Shown: positions 25,792 through 34,362 of the stretch, one piece after another
Layout of the letters: every line of letters starts with the position of its first letter
Position numbering within the stretch: position 1 is the first letter of the stretch
NCBI GenBank assembly: GCA_937949945.1
Contig: CALFEQ010000032.1
Coordinates: forward strand, 142,102 to 206,101
DNA from: an uncultured Myxococcales bacterium
GTDB taxonomy: Bacteria > Myxococcota_A > Polyangia > Polyangiales > Polyangiaceae
Reading direction: 5' to 3'
Length of the DNA stretch: 64,000 bases
Made by a program: the position numbers and the translations under genes
Notes under the pieces: model-generated
Databases searched by the model: none
Told to the model about the DNA's origin: nothing
Seen by the model: the letters and a program-made list of their open reading frames with translations, nothing else

Positions 25792-26505
25792 ATGGCGAGG
25801 GCGGAGCCGCAGGACGTGTCGGGCGCGGCGCCTCGTAGCGCGAAGTTCGACGCCTACGCGCGCTCCTACGAGAACCTCCACCGCGCGAGCGTCGCGGCGA
25901 GCGGTGAGGACCCGTCGTACTTCCACGACTACAAGATCGACTGCTTGCGGCGGAAGGGCTTGCTCCGGGGGCCGCTGCTCGACTTCGGTTGCGGCACCGG
26001 CAACCTCACCGAGCGCTTCGCCCGCGCGCTCGGCGAGGTGCACGACCTCCACGGCTACGATCCGTCGACCGAGAGCCTCGCCGAGGCGCAGGCGCGCGCG
26101 CCTTCGGCCGTCTTGCACTCGGACACGAGCACGCTCCCGCGCCGTCACTTCGCGACGGCGGTCCTGTCCGGCGTCCTGCATCACGTCCCGCCGCACGAGC
26201 GGGACGGCGTGCTCGCGACGGTGTGCGAGACGCTCCGGCCGGGCGGCCACGTCGTGGTGTTCGAGCACAATCCGCTGAACCCGCTCACGCGTCGCGCGGT
26301 CGCCGCATGTCCGTTCGACGACGACGCGATCCTGCTCTGGCCATGGGAGGCGCGGCGCCTCTTGCGGCGCGCCGGGTTCGAGGACGTCGCCCTCGACTTC
26401 ATCGTCTTCTTCCCGCGGCCGCTCGCGTTCCTCCGTCGCTTCGAGCCGAGGCTCCGCCGCGTCGTGCTCGGAGCGCAGCAGATGCTCGTCGGCGTCCGTC
26501 CCTGA
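25792..26505 (+). CDS. Class I SAM-dependent methyltransferase
   Basis: The product has 237 residues from ATG 25792. The SAM motif is LLDFGCGTGNLTERFA, then LHGYDPSTES; VLSGVLHHVPPHERDGVL marks a UbiE/Methyltransf_11 type, and GGHVVVFEHNP follows. The C-terminal FFPRPLAFLRRFEPRLRRV is hydrophobic and basic, which may let it touch membrane lipids. It is the third of four small methyltransferases scattered among membrane glycosyltransferase genes. It is convergent with the lipoprotein gene, 18 bp away. Confidence 0.87.
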   Translation: MARAEPQDVSGAAPRSAKFDAYARSYENLHRASVAASGEDPSYFHDYKIDCLRRKGLLRGPLLDFGCGTGNLTERFARALGEVHDLHGYDPSTESLAEAQARAPSAVLHSDTSTLPRRHFATAVLSGVLHHVPPHERDGVLATVCETLRPGGHVVVFEHNPLNPLTRRAVAACPFDDDAILLWPWEARRLLRRAGFEDVALDFIVFFPRPLAFLRRFEPRLRRVVLGAQQMLVGVRP

Positions 26506-26523
26506 CGTCGTGACGGGCCTCGC

Positions 26524-27102
26524 TCAGAAGCAGCGATCGTCGTAGCCGTTCGGTCGCGTCTCGCAGCCGGCGGCGCAGACCGCCTCCAGCGTGACGACGC
26601 CGTTCGTGCAGCGATAGAGCTTGTCGGAATCGCCGTTGACGCCGTTGCCTCCACAGTAGAGCCCATTGCCGAAGGCGCACGAGCAGACGTCGTTCTTGCC
26701 ATCGGGCATGCGCGCGCACTCGAAGTCGCAGACCTTCTCGAGCACCGGGACGCCGTCGATGCAGCGATAGAGCTCGTTCGTCTTGCCCGGCACTCCATGG
26801 CCTCCGCAATAGAGGCCGTTGCCGAGCGCGCAGACCGGCTGCGAGGGGGACGGAGGCGTGGACGGAGCCGCTGGGGCGTCGGGCGTCGACGGCGGCGTGG
26901 AAGGCAGACTGGGCTCCGCGGGATCGGCCTCCGACGGCTCCTCCGGTGTACGGGGGCTCACGCCGTTGCCGTTCTTCCTTCCACTGGAAGGCTCGGCCTC
27001 TCGCAGCTTGGGGGGCGGGGCGTCATCGGGGCCGGAGAAGGAGCACGCCGCGACGACGAGCGACTCGACGATCACCGACAGGAGAACAACGGCTCGACGC
27101 AT
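26524..27102 (-). CDS. Lipoprotein with a duplicated Cys-rich module
   Basis: From ATG 27102, behind an AGAGGTGA site, the product has 192 residues. The lipobox is VVAAC near residue 20. A Pro/Ser/Glu spacer of ~70 residues leads to two copies of a ~48-residue module. Each has GNGLYCGG, then LYRC, then G-V-x2-LE-x-VC and a late Cys cluster. The modules probably fold separately with disulfides. The function is unknown. Related short Cys patterns appear in the remnant at 36208-36543. Confidence 0.8.
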   Translation of the reverse strand: MRRAVVLLSVIVESLVVAACSFSGPDDAPPPKLREAEPSSGRKNGNGVSPRTPEEPSEADPAEPSLPSTPPSTPDAPAAPSTPPSPSQPVCALGNGLYCGGHGVPGKTNELYRCIDGVPVLEKVCDFECARMPDGKNDVCSCAFGNGLYCGGNGVNGDSDKLYRCTNGVVTLEAVCAAGCETRPNGYDDRCF

Positions 27103-27385
27103 GGGCTCACCTCTGCGGCCCACATGAGCACCTCGCGTACCGCGCGGCGGACGCACGCGCCGACGCATGCGGTCGACGACGCCGAGCGGCTTTCACGCGA
27201 AAACCTCGGGCCTACGCCGTTTGCGAGAGGGCGTCCGGCATGGCTCGCGCGAGAGCCTCCCGTGGATCGGCGGTCCTCATGGCGCCCCGCCACCAGGCGG
27301 CGTTCGCCGTCACGACGCGCACGGGCGGCCCCGTCGGTCGGGCCGTGGACCCGCCGAGGTCCGACCGTAGCGAGCGCGACGCGAC
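27103..27385. other. Intergenic DNA without a recognisable gene
   Basis: Between the lipoprotein start and the M13 terminator I find no credible reading frame. The first ~60 bp to the right of 27102 must hold the lipoprotein promoter (minus strand), but no convincing -35/-10 pair is visible. Confidence 0.5.
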
Positions 27386-27445
27386 AAAAAGAGAGAGGCC
27401 GGCAGCGGCCGATCCGTCGATGGATCGAGCCGACCCTGCCGGCCG
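27386..27445 (-). terminator. Rho-independent terminator of the M13 peptidase gene
   Basis: On the minus strand, 18 bases after the peptidase stop, GGCCGGCAG (27445-27437) pairs with CTGCCGGCC (27406-27398). An inner arm GATCC/GGATC extends the hairpin. The stem is followed by TCTCTCTTTTT. The strength of stem and T-run makes this the clearest terminator in the window. Confidence 0.88.
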
Positions 27446-27463
27446 TCGCTACGCGCTATCCGA

Positions 27464-29563
27464 TCACCAGATCTTCACGCGCTTCTCCGGCGGGAGGTAG
27501 AGCGCGTCGCCCGGCTTCACGTCGAAGGCGGTGTACCAGGCGTCGTGGTTGCGGACGACGCCGTTGACTCGGTACATCGCCGGCGAGTGCGGGTCCGTGA
27601 GGACCTGGTTGCGGAGCGCCTCGTCGCGGTAGAGCGTGCGCCAGACCTGGGCCCAGCCGAGGAAGAAGCGCTGATCGCCGGTGTAGCCGTCGATCACGGG
27701 CGCGGGCTTGCCGTCGAGCGAGAGCTGATAGGCGCGGTACGCCACCGTCAGGCCGCCGATGTCGCCGATGTTCTCGCCGAGCGTGAGCCGGCCGTTGACC
27801 TTGATGCCGGGCAGCGGCTCGAACTGCGAGTACTGCTCGGCGAGGGCATCCGTGCGCTCCTTGAACGCCTTGATGTCGGCCTCGCCCCACCACGTGCGGA
27901 GGACGCCCTTCGCGTCGGACTTCGCGCCCTGGTCGTCGAAGCCGTGGCCCATCTCGTGGCCGATGACGCCGCCGATGCCGCCGTAGTTCACGGCCGGATC
28001 GGCGTCCGGATCGAAGAAGGGCGGCTGGAGGATCGCGGCCGGGAAGACGATCTCGTTGAACGTCGGGTTGTAGTAGGCGTTGACCGTCTGCGGCGTCATG
28101 AACCACTCCTCGCGGTCCGCCGGCTTGCCGAGCTTCGCCTTCGTGTACTCGTGGCGCCAGACGCGTGCGCGCTGCGCGTTGCCGAAGGCGTCACCCGGGA
28201 CGACCTCGAGCGACGAGTAGTCCTTCCACTTCGACGGGTAGCCGATCTTGGGGCGGAAGGCCGCGAGCTTCTCGAGCGCTGCCTTCTTCGTCTCCGGCGT
28301 CATCCAGTCGACCTGCTGGATGCGGGCGGCGTAGCCCTTGCGCAGGTTCTCGACGAGGCGATCCATCTCCGCCTTCGCACGCGGCTGGAAGTGGCGGGCG
28401 ACGTAGAGCTCGCCGACGGCGTCGCCGAGCGCGGCGTTCACGGCGGACACGGCGCGCTTCCAGCGGTCACGCTGCTGCGGCTGGCCGTTGAGCGTCCTGC
28501 CGGCGAAGTCGAACACCTCGGCGTCGAGCTCCGACGGGAGGACGTCCGCGGACGCACGGAGGAAGTGGTAGGTGAGGTACGCCTTCCAGGTCGCGACCGG
28601 CGTGGACGCGAAGAGCTCGGCGAGCTTCGGGATCGCCGTGTTCTCGAGGACGATCACCTGCGACTGATCCGCGTACCCGAGCTCGGTCATGAAGGTCTTC
28701 CACGGGAACTTCCCGGCTTCCTTCTCGAGCTCGGCGATCGTCTTCGGGTTGTACGTCTTCTCGCGCTCGCGGCGCTCGGCGATCGGCCAGTGACGCTCGG
28801 CGATCTTCGTCTCGAGCGCGAGGATCGCCTTCGCGTTCTCTGCCGCCTTCTTGTCGCCGACCATCGCCAGGACCTTGGCGATGTGGGCCTCGTACTTGGT
28901 TCGGATGTCCTCGAACTGCTTCTCCTTCTTCAGGTAGTACTCGCGCTCGGGGAGACCGAGGCCGCTCTGGCCGACGATGACGACGTAGCGATCGGGGTTC
29001 TTCTGATCGAGGCTCACGCCCATGCCGATCGGGCCGTCGAGCGGCAGGTCGGGCCGGGCCATCAGCTTCGCGATGTCGTTGTGGTTCTTCGCGGCCGCGA
29101 TCGCGTCGAGCGCCGGCTTGGCGGGCTCGAAGCCCTTCTTGTCGATCGTCGCCGTGTCGAGGTACGCCGCGTAGAAGTCGGCGACCTTCTGCTCCTTGGT
29201 CCCCTTGGCAGGCTTCTCCTGGACCTTCTCCTCGAGGATCTTCCGCACGTTGGCGTCCGACTCCTCACGGAGCTGATCGAACATGCCCCAGCGCGACCGA
29301 TCGGCGGGGATCTGCTGCGCCTTGATCCAGCGGCCTCCGGCGAACGTGTAGAAGTCGTTGCCGGGCTTGGTCTGAGGATCGATGCCGTCGAGGTCGACGC
29401 CGAAGGTGCCGAGCTTCGGCTTCGGTCGCGCCGCCGTCGTGTTCCCAGGCGCCTCGAGCGACTTGGCCGCCGTCGTCGAAGGCGGAGTCGAAGGCGAGGA
29501 GGCGCACGAAGCGGCCAGAATGGCGAGGAGAGGAAGGCTGACGAACGACGCGTTCCGAATCAT
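27464..29563 (-). CDS. M13-family zinc metallopeptidase (PepO/neprilysin-like) lipoprotein
   Basis: This 699-residue protein begins with a lipoprotein signal (lipobox LAASC). The N-terminal helical M13 domain starts TFGVDLDGIDPQTKPGNDFYTFAGG. The catalytic domain has the zinc motif HEMGH at 536-540 and the third ligand E597 in GENIGD. VNAYYNP precedes the zinc site, as in the family. The family cleaves peptides rather than large proteins, and this member would act outside the inner membrane. The C-terminus ends VKIW, keeping the conserved Trp but lacking the Cys of neprilysin. A strong terminator follows. Confidence 0.95.
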   Translation of the reverse strand: MIRNASFVSLPLLAILAASCASSPSTPPSTTAAKSLEAPGNTTAARPKPKLGTFGVDLDGIDPQTKPGNDFYTFAGGRWIKAQQIPADRSRWGMFDQLREESDANVRKILEEKVQEKPAKGTKEQKVADFYAAYLDTATIDKKGFEPAKPALDAIAAAKNHNDIAKLMARPDLPLDGPIGMGVSLDQKNPDRYVVIVGQSGLGLPEREYYLKKEKQFEDIRTKYEAHIAKVLAMVGDKKAAENAKAILALETKIAERHWPIAERREREKTYNPKTIAELEKEAGKFPWKTFMTELGYADQSQVIVLENTAIPKLAELFASTPVATWKAYLTYHFLRASADVLPSELDAEVFDFAGRTLNGQPQQRDRWKRAVSAVNAALGDAVGELYVARHFQPRAKAEMDRLVENLRKGYAARIQQVDWMTPETKKAALEKLAAFRPKIGYPSKWKDYSSLEVVPGDAFGNAQRARVWRHEYTKAKLGKPADREEWFMTPQTVNAYYNPTFNEIVFPAAILQPPFFDPDADPAVNYGGIGGVIGHEMGHGFDDQGAKSDAKGVLRTWWGEADIKAFKERTDALAEQYSQFEPLPGIKVNGRLTLGENIGDIGGLTVAYRAYQLSLDGKPAPVIDGYTGDQRFFLGWAQVWRTLYRDEALRNQVLTDPHSPAMYRVNGVVRNHDAWYTAFDVKPGDALYLPPEKRVKIW

Positions 29564-29728
29564 GGGGGCGACTCGTAGTCAGGGCGTGGCTCTGGCGCAA
29601 CTCGTCCGCGGGCCGACCCATCACGAAGCGCCACCGATGCGGCTCCGTCGTGCCCACGGTGCGGCAGAACTGAGGCCGAAGCGACTCAACTCCCGGCCAC
29701 GGCCGAGGTCGGCTGCCGCCTTCGAGGC

Positions 29729-30329
29729 TCAGGTCCGCCAGCTCCGCAGCCGGCGGAGCAACGCTCGCCCTCGGTTGAAGCCACGCGCCCGGATCAGGCG
29801 GACGGCTTGCTCGGCTGTAGCGCAGTCTTCCCCGCTCGCCGCTTTCGCGAGCAGCTTCAGGTCGATGCGGTCCTGCAGGCGCTCTTCGCTTTCCGAGAGC
29901 ACCTTGAGGGCCATCAGCTGACCGGTGCGTGCGACGGGGAAGCGTGACGCCCGGTCGGTATTGCATCGGCTCTGCCGCGGCCACGAGCTCGGGCTCGATC
30001 CCCGAGGATGCGAAGAGGAGATCGATGTACACCTCGGGGAGGGCGGGGTGGCGAAGCCGCGCGGTTGCGAGTCGACCCGTTCGAGTCCGCTCCACTACCG
30101 TCTCGATCACGTAGGAGCGCGCCGTCAGCGAATCAAGAACGCGCTCGGCTTCTTCGTCACGGCGCACGCTGACCGCCAGATCGACGTAGCGCGTGAACCG
30201 AGGCTCGGTCCTGGCGCCCACGGCGAGGCCACCGACGAGGGCGAAAGGAACGCCGATCGCGTTCAGATCGGAGGCCGCGCGACGTGCGGCCTCGACTACC
30301 CCGAGTGCCTTCGAGCGTTCCTTGGCCAT
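29729..30329 (-). pseudogene. Degenerate AbiEii-like nucleotidyltransferase, frameshifted
   Basis: ATG 30329 opens a frame reading ALVGGLAVGARTEPRFTRYVDLAVSV, the nucleotidyltransferase core seen in AbiEii/AbiGii-type toxins. After the YRPGVTLP segment the match moves to the +1 frame (VARTGQLMALKVLSESEERLQDRIDLKLLAKAA), ending at 29729. Removing one base from the GGGG run at 29936-29939 (plus strand) rejoins them. In addition, the usual T-R-D-V-D motif reads T-R-Y-V-D, so one catalytic Asp is lost. The third acid (IDLLFASSG) remains. Both changes point to decay rather than only sequencing error. It overlaps the small upstream gene by 34 bases. Confidence 0.78.
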
Positions 30330-30550
30330 GGCACTCGACGTCCAGGTGCATCCGGCGGCCGTGCGAGGAGCCACCTCGTGTAGAGCTCGTCGAGCTCCTG
30401 TTCGGTCGCGTCAGGGTGCTGCCTGCGAAGGTTCTCCCGCATGAGCACGGCGCCTTCGCGCTGCATCTCGAGCGCGAGGCGGAGCCGCTCGGCCGCGCGA
30501 CGGCGTTCCGCTCGTTCGTTCGATCGAGCTCGTGGTGTCCGTCGCGGCAT
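30296..30550 (-). CDS. Small helical protein, partner of the nucleotidyltransferase
   Basis: From ATG 30550 the product has 84 residues, mostly charged helix. It begins MPRRTPRARSNERAERRRAA and continues to LRLALEMQREGAVLMRENL. A conserved-looking core reads RRQHPDATEQELDELYTRW. The gene overlaps the nucleotidyltransferase start by 34 bases, the arrangement of a toxin-antitoxin or regulator-effector pair. I recall similar small proteins ahead of such nucleotidyltransferases, but no function is established here. It is intact while its partner is not, which would suit a protective partner kept after effector loss (inference). Confidence 0.6.
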   Translation of the reverse strand: MPRRTPRARSNERAERRRAAERLRLALEMQREGAVLMRENLRRQHPDATEQELDELYTRWLLARPPDAPGRRVPWPRNARRHSG

Positions 30551-30651
30551 GCCCCACACTCTGAACGACCGGGCACACGTCGGCGATCGGGGCGTGCCCC
30601 GAGCGCCTTCGGTGCTGCTCGACGAGCACGGCCGTCGCGACGTGTCGGCCG

Positions 30652-32421
30652 TCACCGACTGGACCGATCGCGCCGCAAGGCCTGCAGGATCGACCCGCGC
30701 GCGAGGAAGGCGACGGAGCCGACGAGGCCGAGGACCGAGAGCCAGATCCCGAGCGTGAGACGGCGCGGCCAGTAGCGGAGATGGACGCGGTGGCGGCCGG
30801 GCGGAAGGTCGACGGCGAGGAGCTGGTCGTGCTCGACCACGGTGCCGACGTTCGTCTGCCAGCCGTGGTCGTAGCCGCTGTTGACGAGGATGCGGCTCGG
30901 GCGCTTCACGTCGACGTCGATCGTGAACGTGTTGTGCGTGCGGTTCGCGACCTCGACGACGGCGCCGTCGTCGGCGGCCCTCGCTTGCGGAACGTCGCCC
31001 GTCCACACGGGGGCCTTCGAGGCGTGTGCCCAGGCGGCGCGACAGGCGAGCCACGCGTGATTCTGCCGCGGATGGTTCGCGAAGTCGGGGTGGAGGTCGG
31101 CGCCGCCGTAATAGAAGCGCGTCGATGCCTGCACTTGCGCGGGGGGAGGATCGCGGAAGCGATACTCGAGGATCTGGGTGAACAGCCCCGCGTTGTCCCC
31201 CGCCGCGAAGAGGCCGATCGCGAGGAGCGTCGTCCGCGCTCCGTCCGCGAGCGCAGGCTTTCCGAGCCAGCGGCGCACGGCGACGGGCACGCGGTCGATG
31301 GCGTACGCCATGAAGATGGCGATCGGCATCGCGAGCAAGAGTCGGAAGCGCGAGGGCACGCGCATCGACTTGAAGGGTGGGACGTGGGCGTTGAGCAGCG
31401 ACCACGGCGCCCAGCTCGCGAAGTGGCCGAGCATCAGAATCACGAGGACGGCGGACACCGCGACGAGCCACCAGGACTCGGCCGCGGCGACCGCGACGCC
31501 GAGCACGAGGAGGAGCAGGCCGAGCCAGCCGATGTACGCGTGGTACTCGCCGAGGACGTACTGCTGTCCCGCGAGGCGCATGCGCCACTCGGGCGAGCGG
31601 AGCAGGTACATCTTCACCCACGTCTCGAAGTTCGCGAGGTGATCGACGTCCGGGTGCATCGCGCGCGTGTGCGACGCGAGCTGATCCTGCAGAGGAAGCA
31701 GCCGGCTCGCGCCGACCGTGAACGCCACGAGGCCGACGACGGCCGCGACGCCGGCGAGGCGCATGGCGCGCCGCACGCTCGTGCAGCGGGTCACCGTCTC
31801 GATCCCGAGGAAGACGACGTTGAATGGCAACGGGTACGTCGCGCCGTCGTAGACCATCAGCGCGAGGAGCAGGCCCGTGCCGACCGCCCAGTTCCACGAG
31901 TGCTCCGCCTTCCGCCACGCGTAGAGCAAGAGGGGCGCGTGGTAGAAGGAGATGAACGCCATGTGCTCGCCGGCGTACTGGTTGTGGACCGTGCCGAACG
32001 ACCACACGCAGGCGGCGACGAACGTGGCGCCGCGCGAGAGCTCGAGGTCGTCGCGGCACAAGAGCCACATGCCGAGGAAGCCCACGACGACGTGCGCGAG
32101 GTGCCAGACGACGACGGTGACGCCCGAGCTGAACGGCAGCGTGAGGAAGAAGATGGGCGACGCCGTGATGTTCTCGGGGTGATCCCACATCGGGATCCCG
32201 CGGCAGTCGAACGGGTTCCAGAGCGGCATCTCGCGGTAGCGCCGGATCGCCGCCTTGCTGATCTCGATCTGGTGGAAGAAGTAGTGGCCGTCCTCGATCG
32301 GCGTGCCGGGGTAGTTCTTGAACATCGGCCACCACACGACGACGGCGATGAGGAGGCCGATCGCGAGGACGAGGCCGATGCGAAGCCATTGTGGGCGGAG
32401 CGTCGGCTCGGGGATCCGCAT
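30652..32421 (-). CDS. YfhO-like multi-pass membrane protein, second copy
   Basis: This 589-residue protein has about ten membrane helices. The loop REMPLWNPFDCRGIPMWDHPENITASP is the family's hallmark and parallels LPLWNPWYCGG in the other copy. A beta-rich region near 490-570 (RILVNSGYDHGWQTN, then LLAVDLPPGRHRVHLRYWP) also matches that copy. It probably glycosylates a lipid-linked or envelope polymer. It lies seven bases after the GT2 gene on the same strand, which could supply its polyprenyl-sugar donor. Confidence 0.8.
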   Translation of the reverse strand: MRIPEPTLRPQWLRIGLVLAIGLLIAVVVWWPMFKNYPGTPIEDGHYFFHQIEISKAAIRRYREMPLWNPFDCRGIPMWDHPENITASPIFFLTLPFSSGVTVVVWHLAHVVVGFLGMWLLCRDDLELSRGATFVAACVWSFGTVHNQYAGEHMAFISFYHAPLLLYAWRKAEHSWNWAVGTGLLLALMVYDGATYPLPFNVVFLGIETVTRCTSVRRAMRLAGVAAVVGLVAFTVGASRLLPLQDQLASHTRAMHPDVDHLANFETWVKMYLLRSPEWRMRLAGQQYVLGEYHAYIGWLGLLLLVLGVAVAAAESWWLVAVSAVLVILMLGHFASWAPWSLLNAHVPPFKSMRVPSRFRLLLAMPIAIFMAYAIDRVPVAVRRWLGKPALADGARTTLLAIGLFAAGDNAGLFTQILEYRFRDPPPAQVQASTRFYYGGADLHPDFANHPRQNHAWLACRAAWAHASKAPVWTGDVPQARAADDGAVVEVANRTHNTFTIDVDVKRPSRILVNSGYDHGWQTNVGTVVEHDQLLAVDLPPGRHRVHLRYWPRRLTLGIWLSVLGLVGSVAFLARGSILQALRRDRSSR

Positions 32422-32428
32422 CGCGCGC

Positions 32429-34300
32429 TCAGCCTTCGTCGTCGCGTTTCGCGCCCGAACGCTCGGACGCGAGGAGCGGGTTGGGCTCGACGCGCGTCGC
32501 GTCGCCCTCGTCGTCCGCCTCGCTCGAGACCGGCGCGACCTTCGTGGGCATGCTGCTGAACCGTTCGGAGCGCGCCTCGGCGCTCTCGCCCTGCGCGCTC
32601 TCGCCCTGCGCCTTCGCGCCCCCGGAGGCCGCGGGCTCCTTGCTCGAGCCGAACAGCTCCTTCGGGTCGCGTGACGCCGGCGGAACGCTCGGCGTCTTGC
32701 CTGCGGGCGGGACGCTCGCCGCCTTGCTCGCCGGCGGCGCGTCGCTCGGTGTCTTGCCTGCCGGCGGTGAAGCGCTGGGCGTCTTGCCCGGCGGCGCCAT
32801 GCTCGATGTCTTCGCGGGCGGCGCGGCGCTCGTGGCCTTCGACGCCGGCGGCGCGCCGGTCGCCGTCTTTGCGAGCGGGCTCGAGCCCGAGGGCTTCGTG
32901 CCGAGCGGAGCCTTGAGGCTCTGTGTGCTGGGCGGGCGCTTCGAGGACGACGTCGTCGCGGACGGCAACGGCAACGACGGCGCGCGCGGCGGCATGCTCG
33001 CCGGCGCGCTCGTGCTCGTCCGTGTCGGAGCAGGCGCCACGCTCGCGCGCGGCGGGGCGCTCGACGCCGCGGGCCTCGGCGGAAGGCTGCTCGGCGCTCG
33101 GCCGGCCGTCGGCGACGTGCCGCTCGGCGAGCGAGCGCCGCTCTCGACCTTCGAGACGCTCGACGGGAGCTTGGGGGCCAGAGGCTTCGCCGCGCCGGGC
33201 ACGGGCGGCGAGGACGGCAACCCCGTGGACGGCACGCGCGGCCCCTGCGTCGACGCCGGTCCGTCCTTGCTCGTGGCGATGGCGCCCGTGGCGACGGCCG
33301 GCAGCGGCGGGGCGCCGGGAACGAGGACCTCCTCGATGTCCTTCGTGGCGAGATGCTCGACCTTTCGCCGCCCGAAGTTGATGCGCTCCGAGACGATGTA
33401 CAGCGGGCGGCCCTTCACCTGTTCGTAGATTCGGCCGACGTACTCGCCCAGCACGCCGATCATGAAGAACTGCACGCTGAAGAGGAACGAGACGAGGACG
33501 ACGGTCGTGGTCCAGCCGGGCACGGTCATGCCGAGCAGCTTCGAGATGATGGCGCCGAGCCCGTAGAGGACGCTGGCCGCGCCGACGACGACGCCGACGT
33601 ACGTCGCGAAGCGGAGCGGCTGGATGCTGAACGACGCGATGCCGTCCATCGCGAACGCGATCATCTTGCGGAGCGGGTACTTCGTCTCGCCGGCCGCGCG
33701 CGGCGCGCGGTCGTACTCGACGGCGGTCTGCTTGAAGCCGACCCACGCGACGAGGCCGCGGACGAAGCGGTGCGTCTCGCGGAGGCCGCGCATCGTCGTC
33801 ACGACGCGGCGGCTCATCAGGCGGAAGTCTCCCGTGTCGAGCGGGACCTCGATCGGGATCATCGCCGCGAAGACGCGGTAGAAGATCTTCGCGGTGATCA
33901 GCTTGAACCACGACTCGCCCGCGCGCGACCTCCGGCGCCCGTAGACGACGTCGTAGCCCTGGCGCCACTTCTCGACCATCTCGAGGATCACCTCGGGGGG
34001 ATCCTGGAGATCGGCATCCATCACGACGACCGCGCGGCCGCGTGACTTGTCCATGCCGGCGGTGATCGCGCGCTGGTGCCCGAAGTTGCGCGAGAACGAG
34101 ATCACCTTGTAGCGGAGCTCGTGGGACGCCATGCGCCTGAGGATCTCGAGCGAACCGTCACGAGAGCCGTCGTTGACGAAGACGACCTCCGTGTCGATCG
34201 CGAGCTTCTCGAGGAGCTCCTTGAGGCGGACGTCGAGCTGCGGGAGGACCTCCGCCTCGTTGTAGATCGGTATGACGAGCGAGAGCTCCGGGCGCGGCAC
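32429..34300 (-). CDS. GT2 glycosyltransferase (GtrB-like) with a long Pro/Ser/Ala tail
   Basis: The 623-residue product starts at GTG 34300. Residues 1-310 are a complete GtrB/DPM-type polyprenyl-phosphate glycosyltransferase: LSLVIPIYNEAEVLP, VNDGSRDGS, MDADLQDPPE, then two membrane helices near 230-295. A tail of ~290 residues follows, rich in Pro, Ser, Ala, Lys and Thr. Its middle repeats a PP-x-GKTPS theme every ~12 residues. Family members usually end soon after the second helix, so the tail is an addition. It would face the cytoplasm and could bind partners. It is paired with the YfhO-like gene. Confidence 0.88.
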   Translation of the reverse strand: MPRPELSLVIPIYNEAEVLPQLDVRLKELLEKLAIDTEVVFVNDGSRDGSLEILRRMASHELRYKVISFSRNFGHQRAITAGMDKSRGRAVVVMDADLQDPPEVILEMVEKWRQGYDVVYGRRRSRAGESWFKLITAKIFYRVFAAMIPIEVPLDTGDFRLMSRRVVTTMRGLRETHRFVRGLVAWVGFKQTAVEYDRAPRAAGETKYPLRKMIAFAMDGIASFSIQPLRFATYVGVVVGAASVLYGLGAIISKLLGMTVPGWTTTVVLVSFLFSVQFFMIGVLGEYVGRIYEQVKGRPLYIVSERINFGRRKVEHLATKDIEEVLVPGAPPLPAVATGAIATSKDGPASTQGPRVPSTGLPSSPPVPGAAKPLAPKLPSSVSKVESGARSPSGTSPTAGRAPSSLPPRPAASSAPPRASVAPAPTRTSTSAPASMPPRAPSLPLPSATTSSSKRPPSTQSLKAPLGTKPSGSSPLAKTATGAPPASKATSAAPPAKTSSMAPPGKTPSASPPAGKTPSDAPPASKAASVPPAGKTPSVPPASRDPKELFGSSKEPAASGGAKAQGESAQGESAEARSERFSSMPTKVAPVSSEADDEGDATRVEPNPLLASERSGAKRDDEG

Positions 34301-34362
34301 GGGGCCTTTCTAACACATCGGGCATCCGTCCAAGGACCCCGAGGTCCGCACCGATTCGGCCG

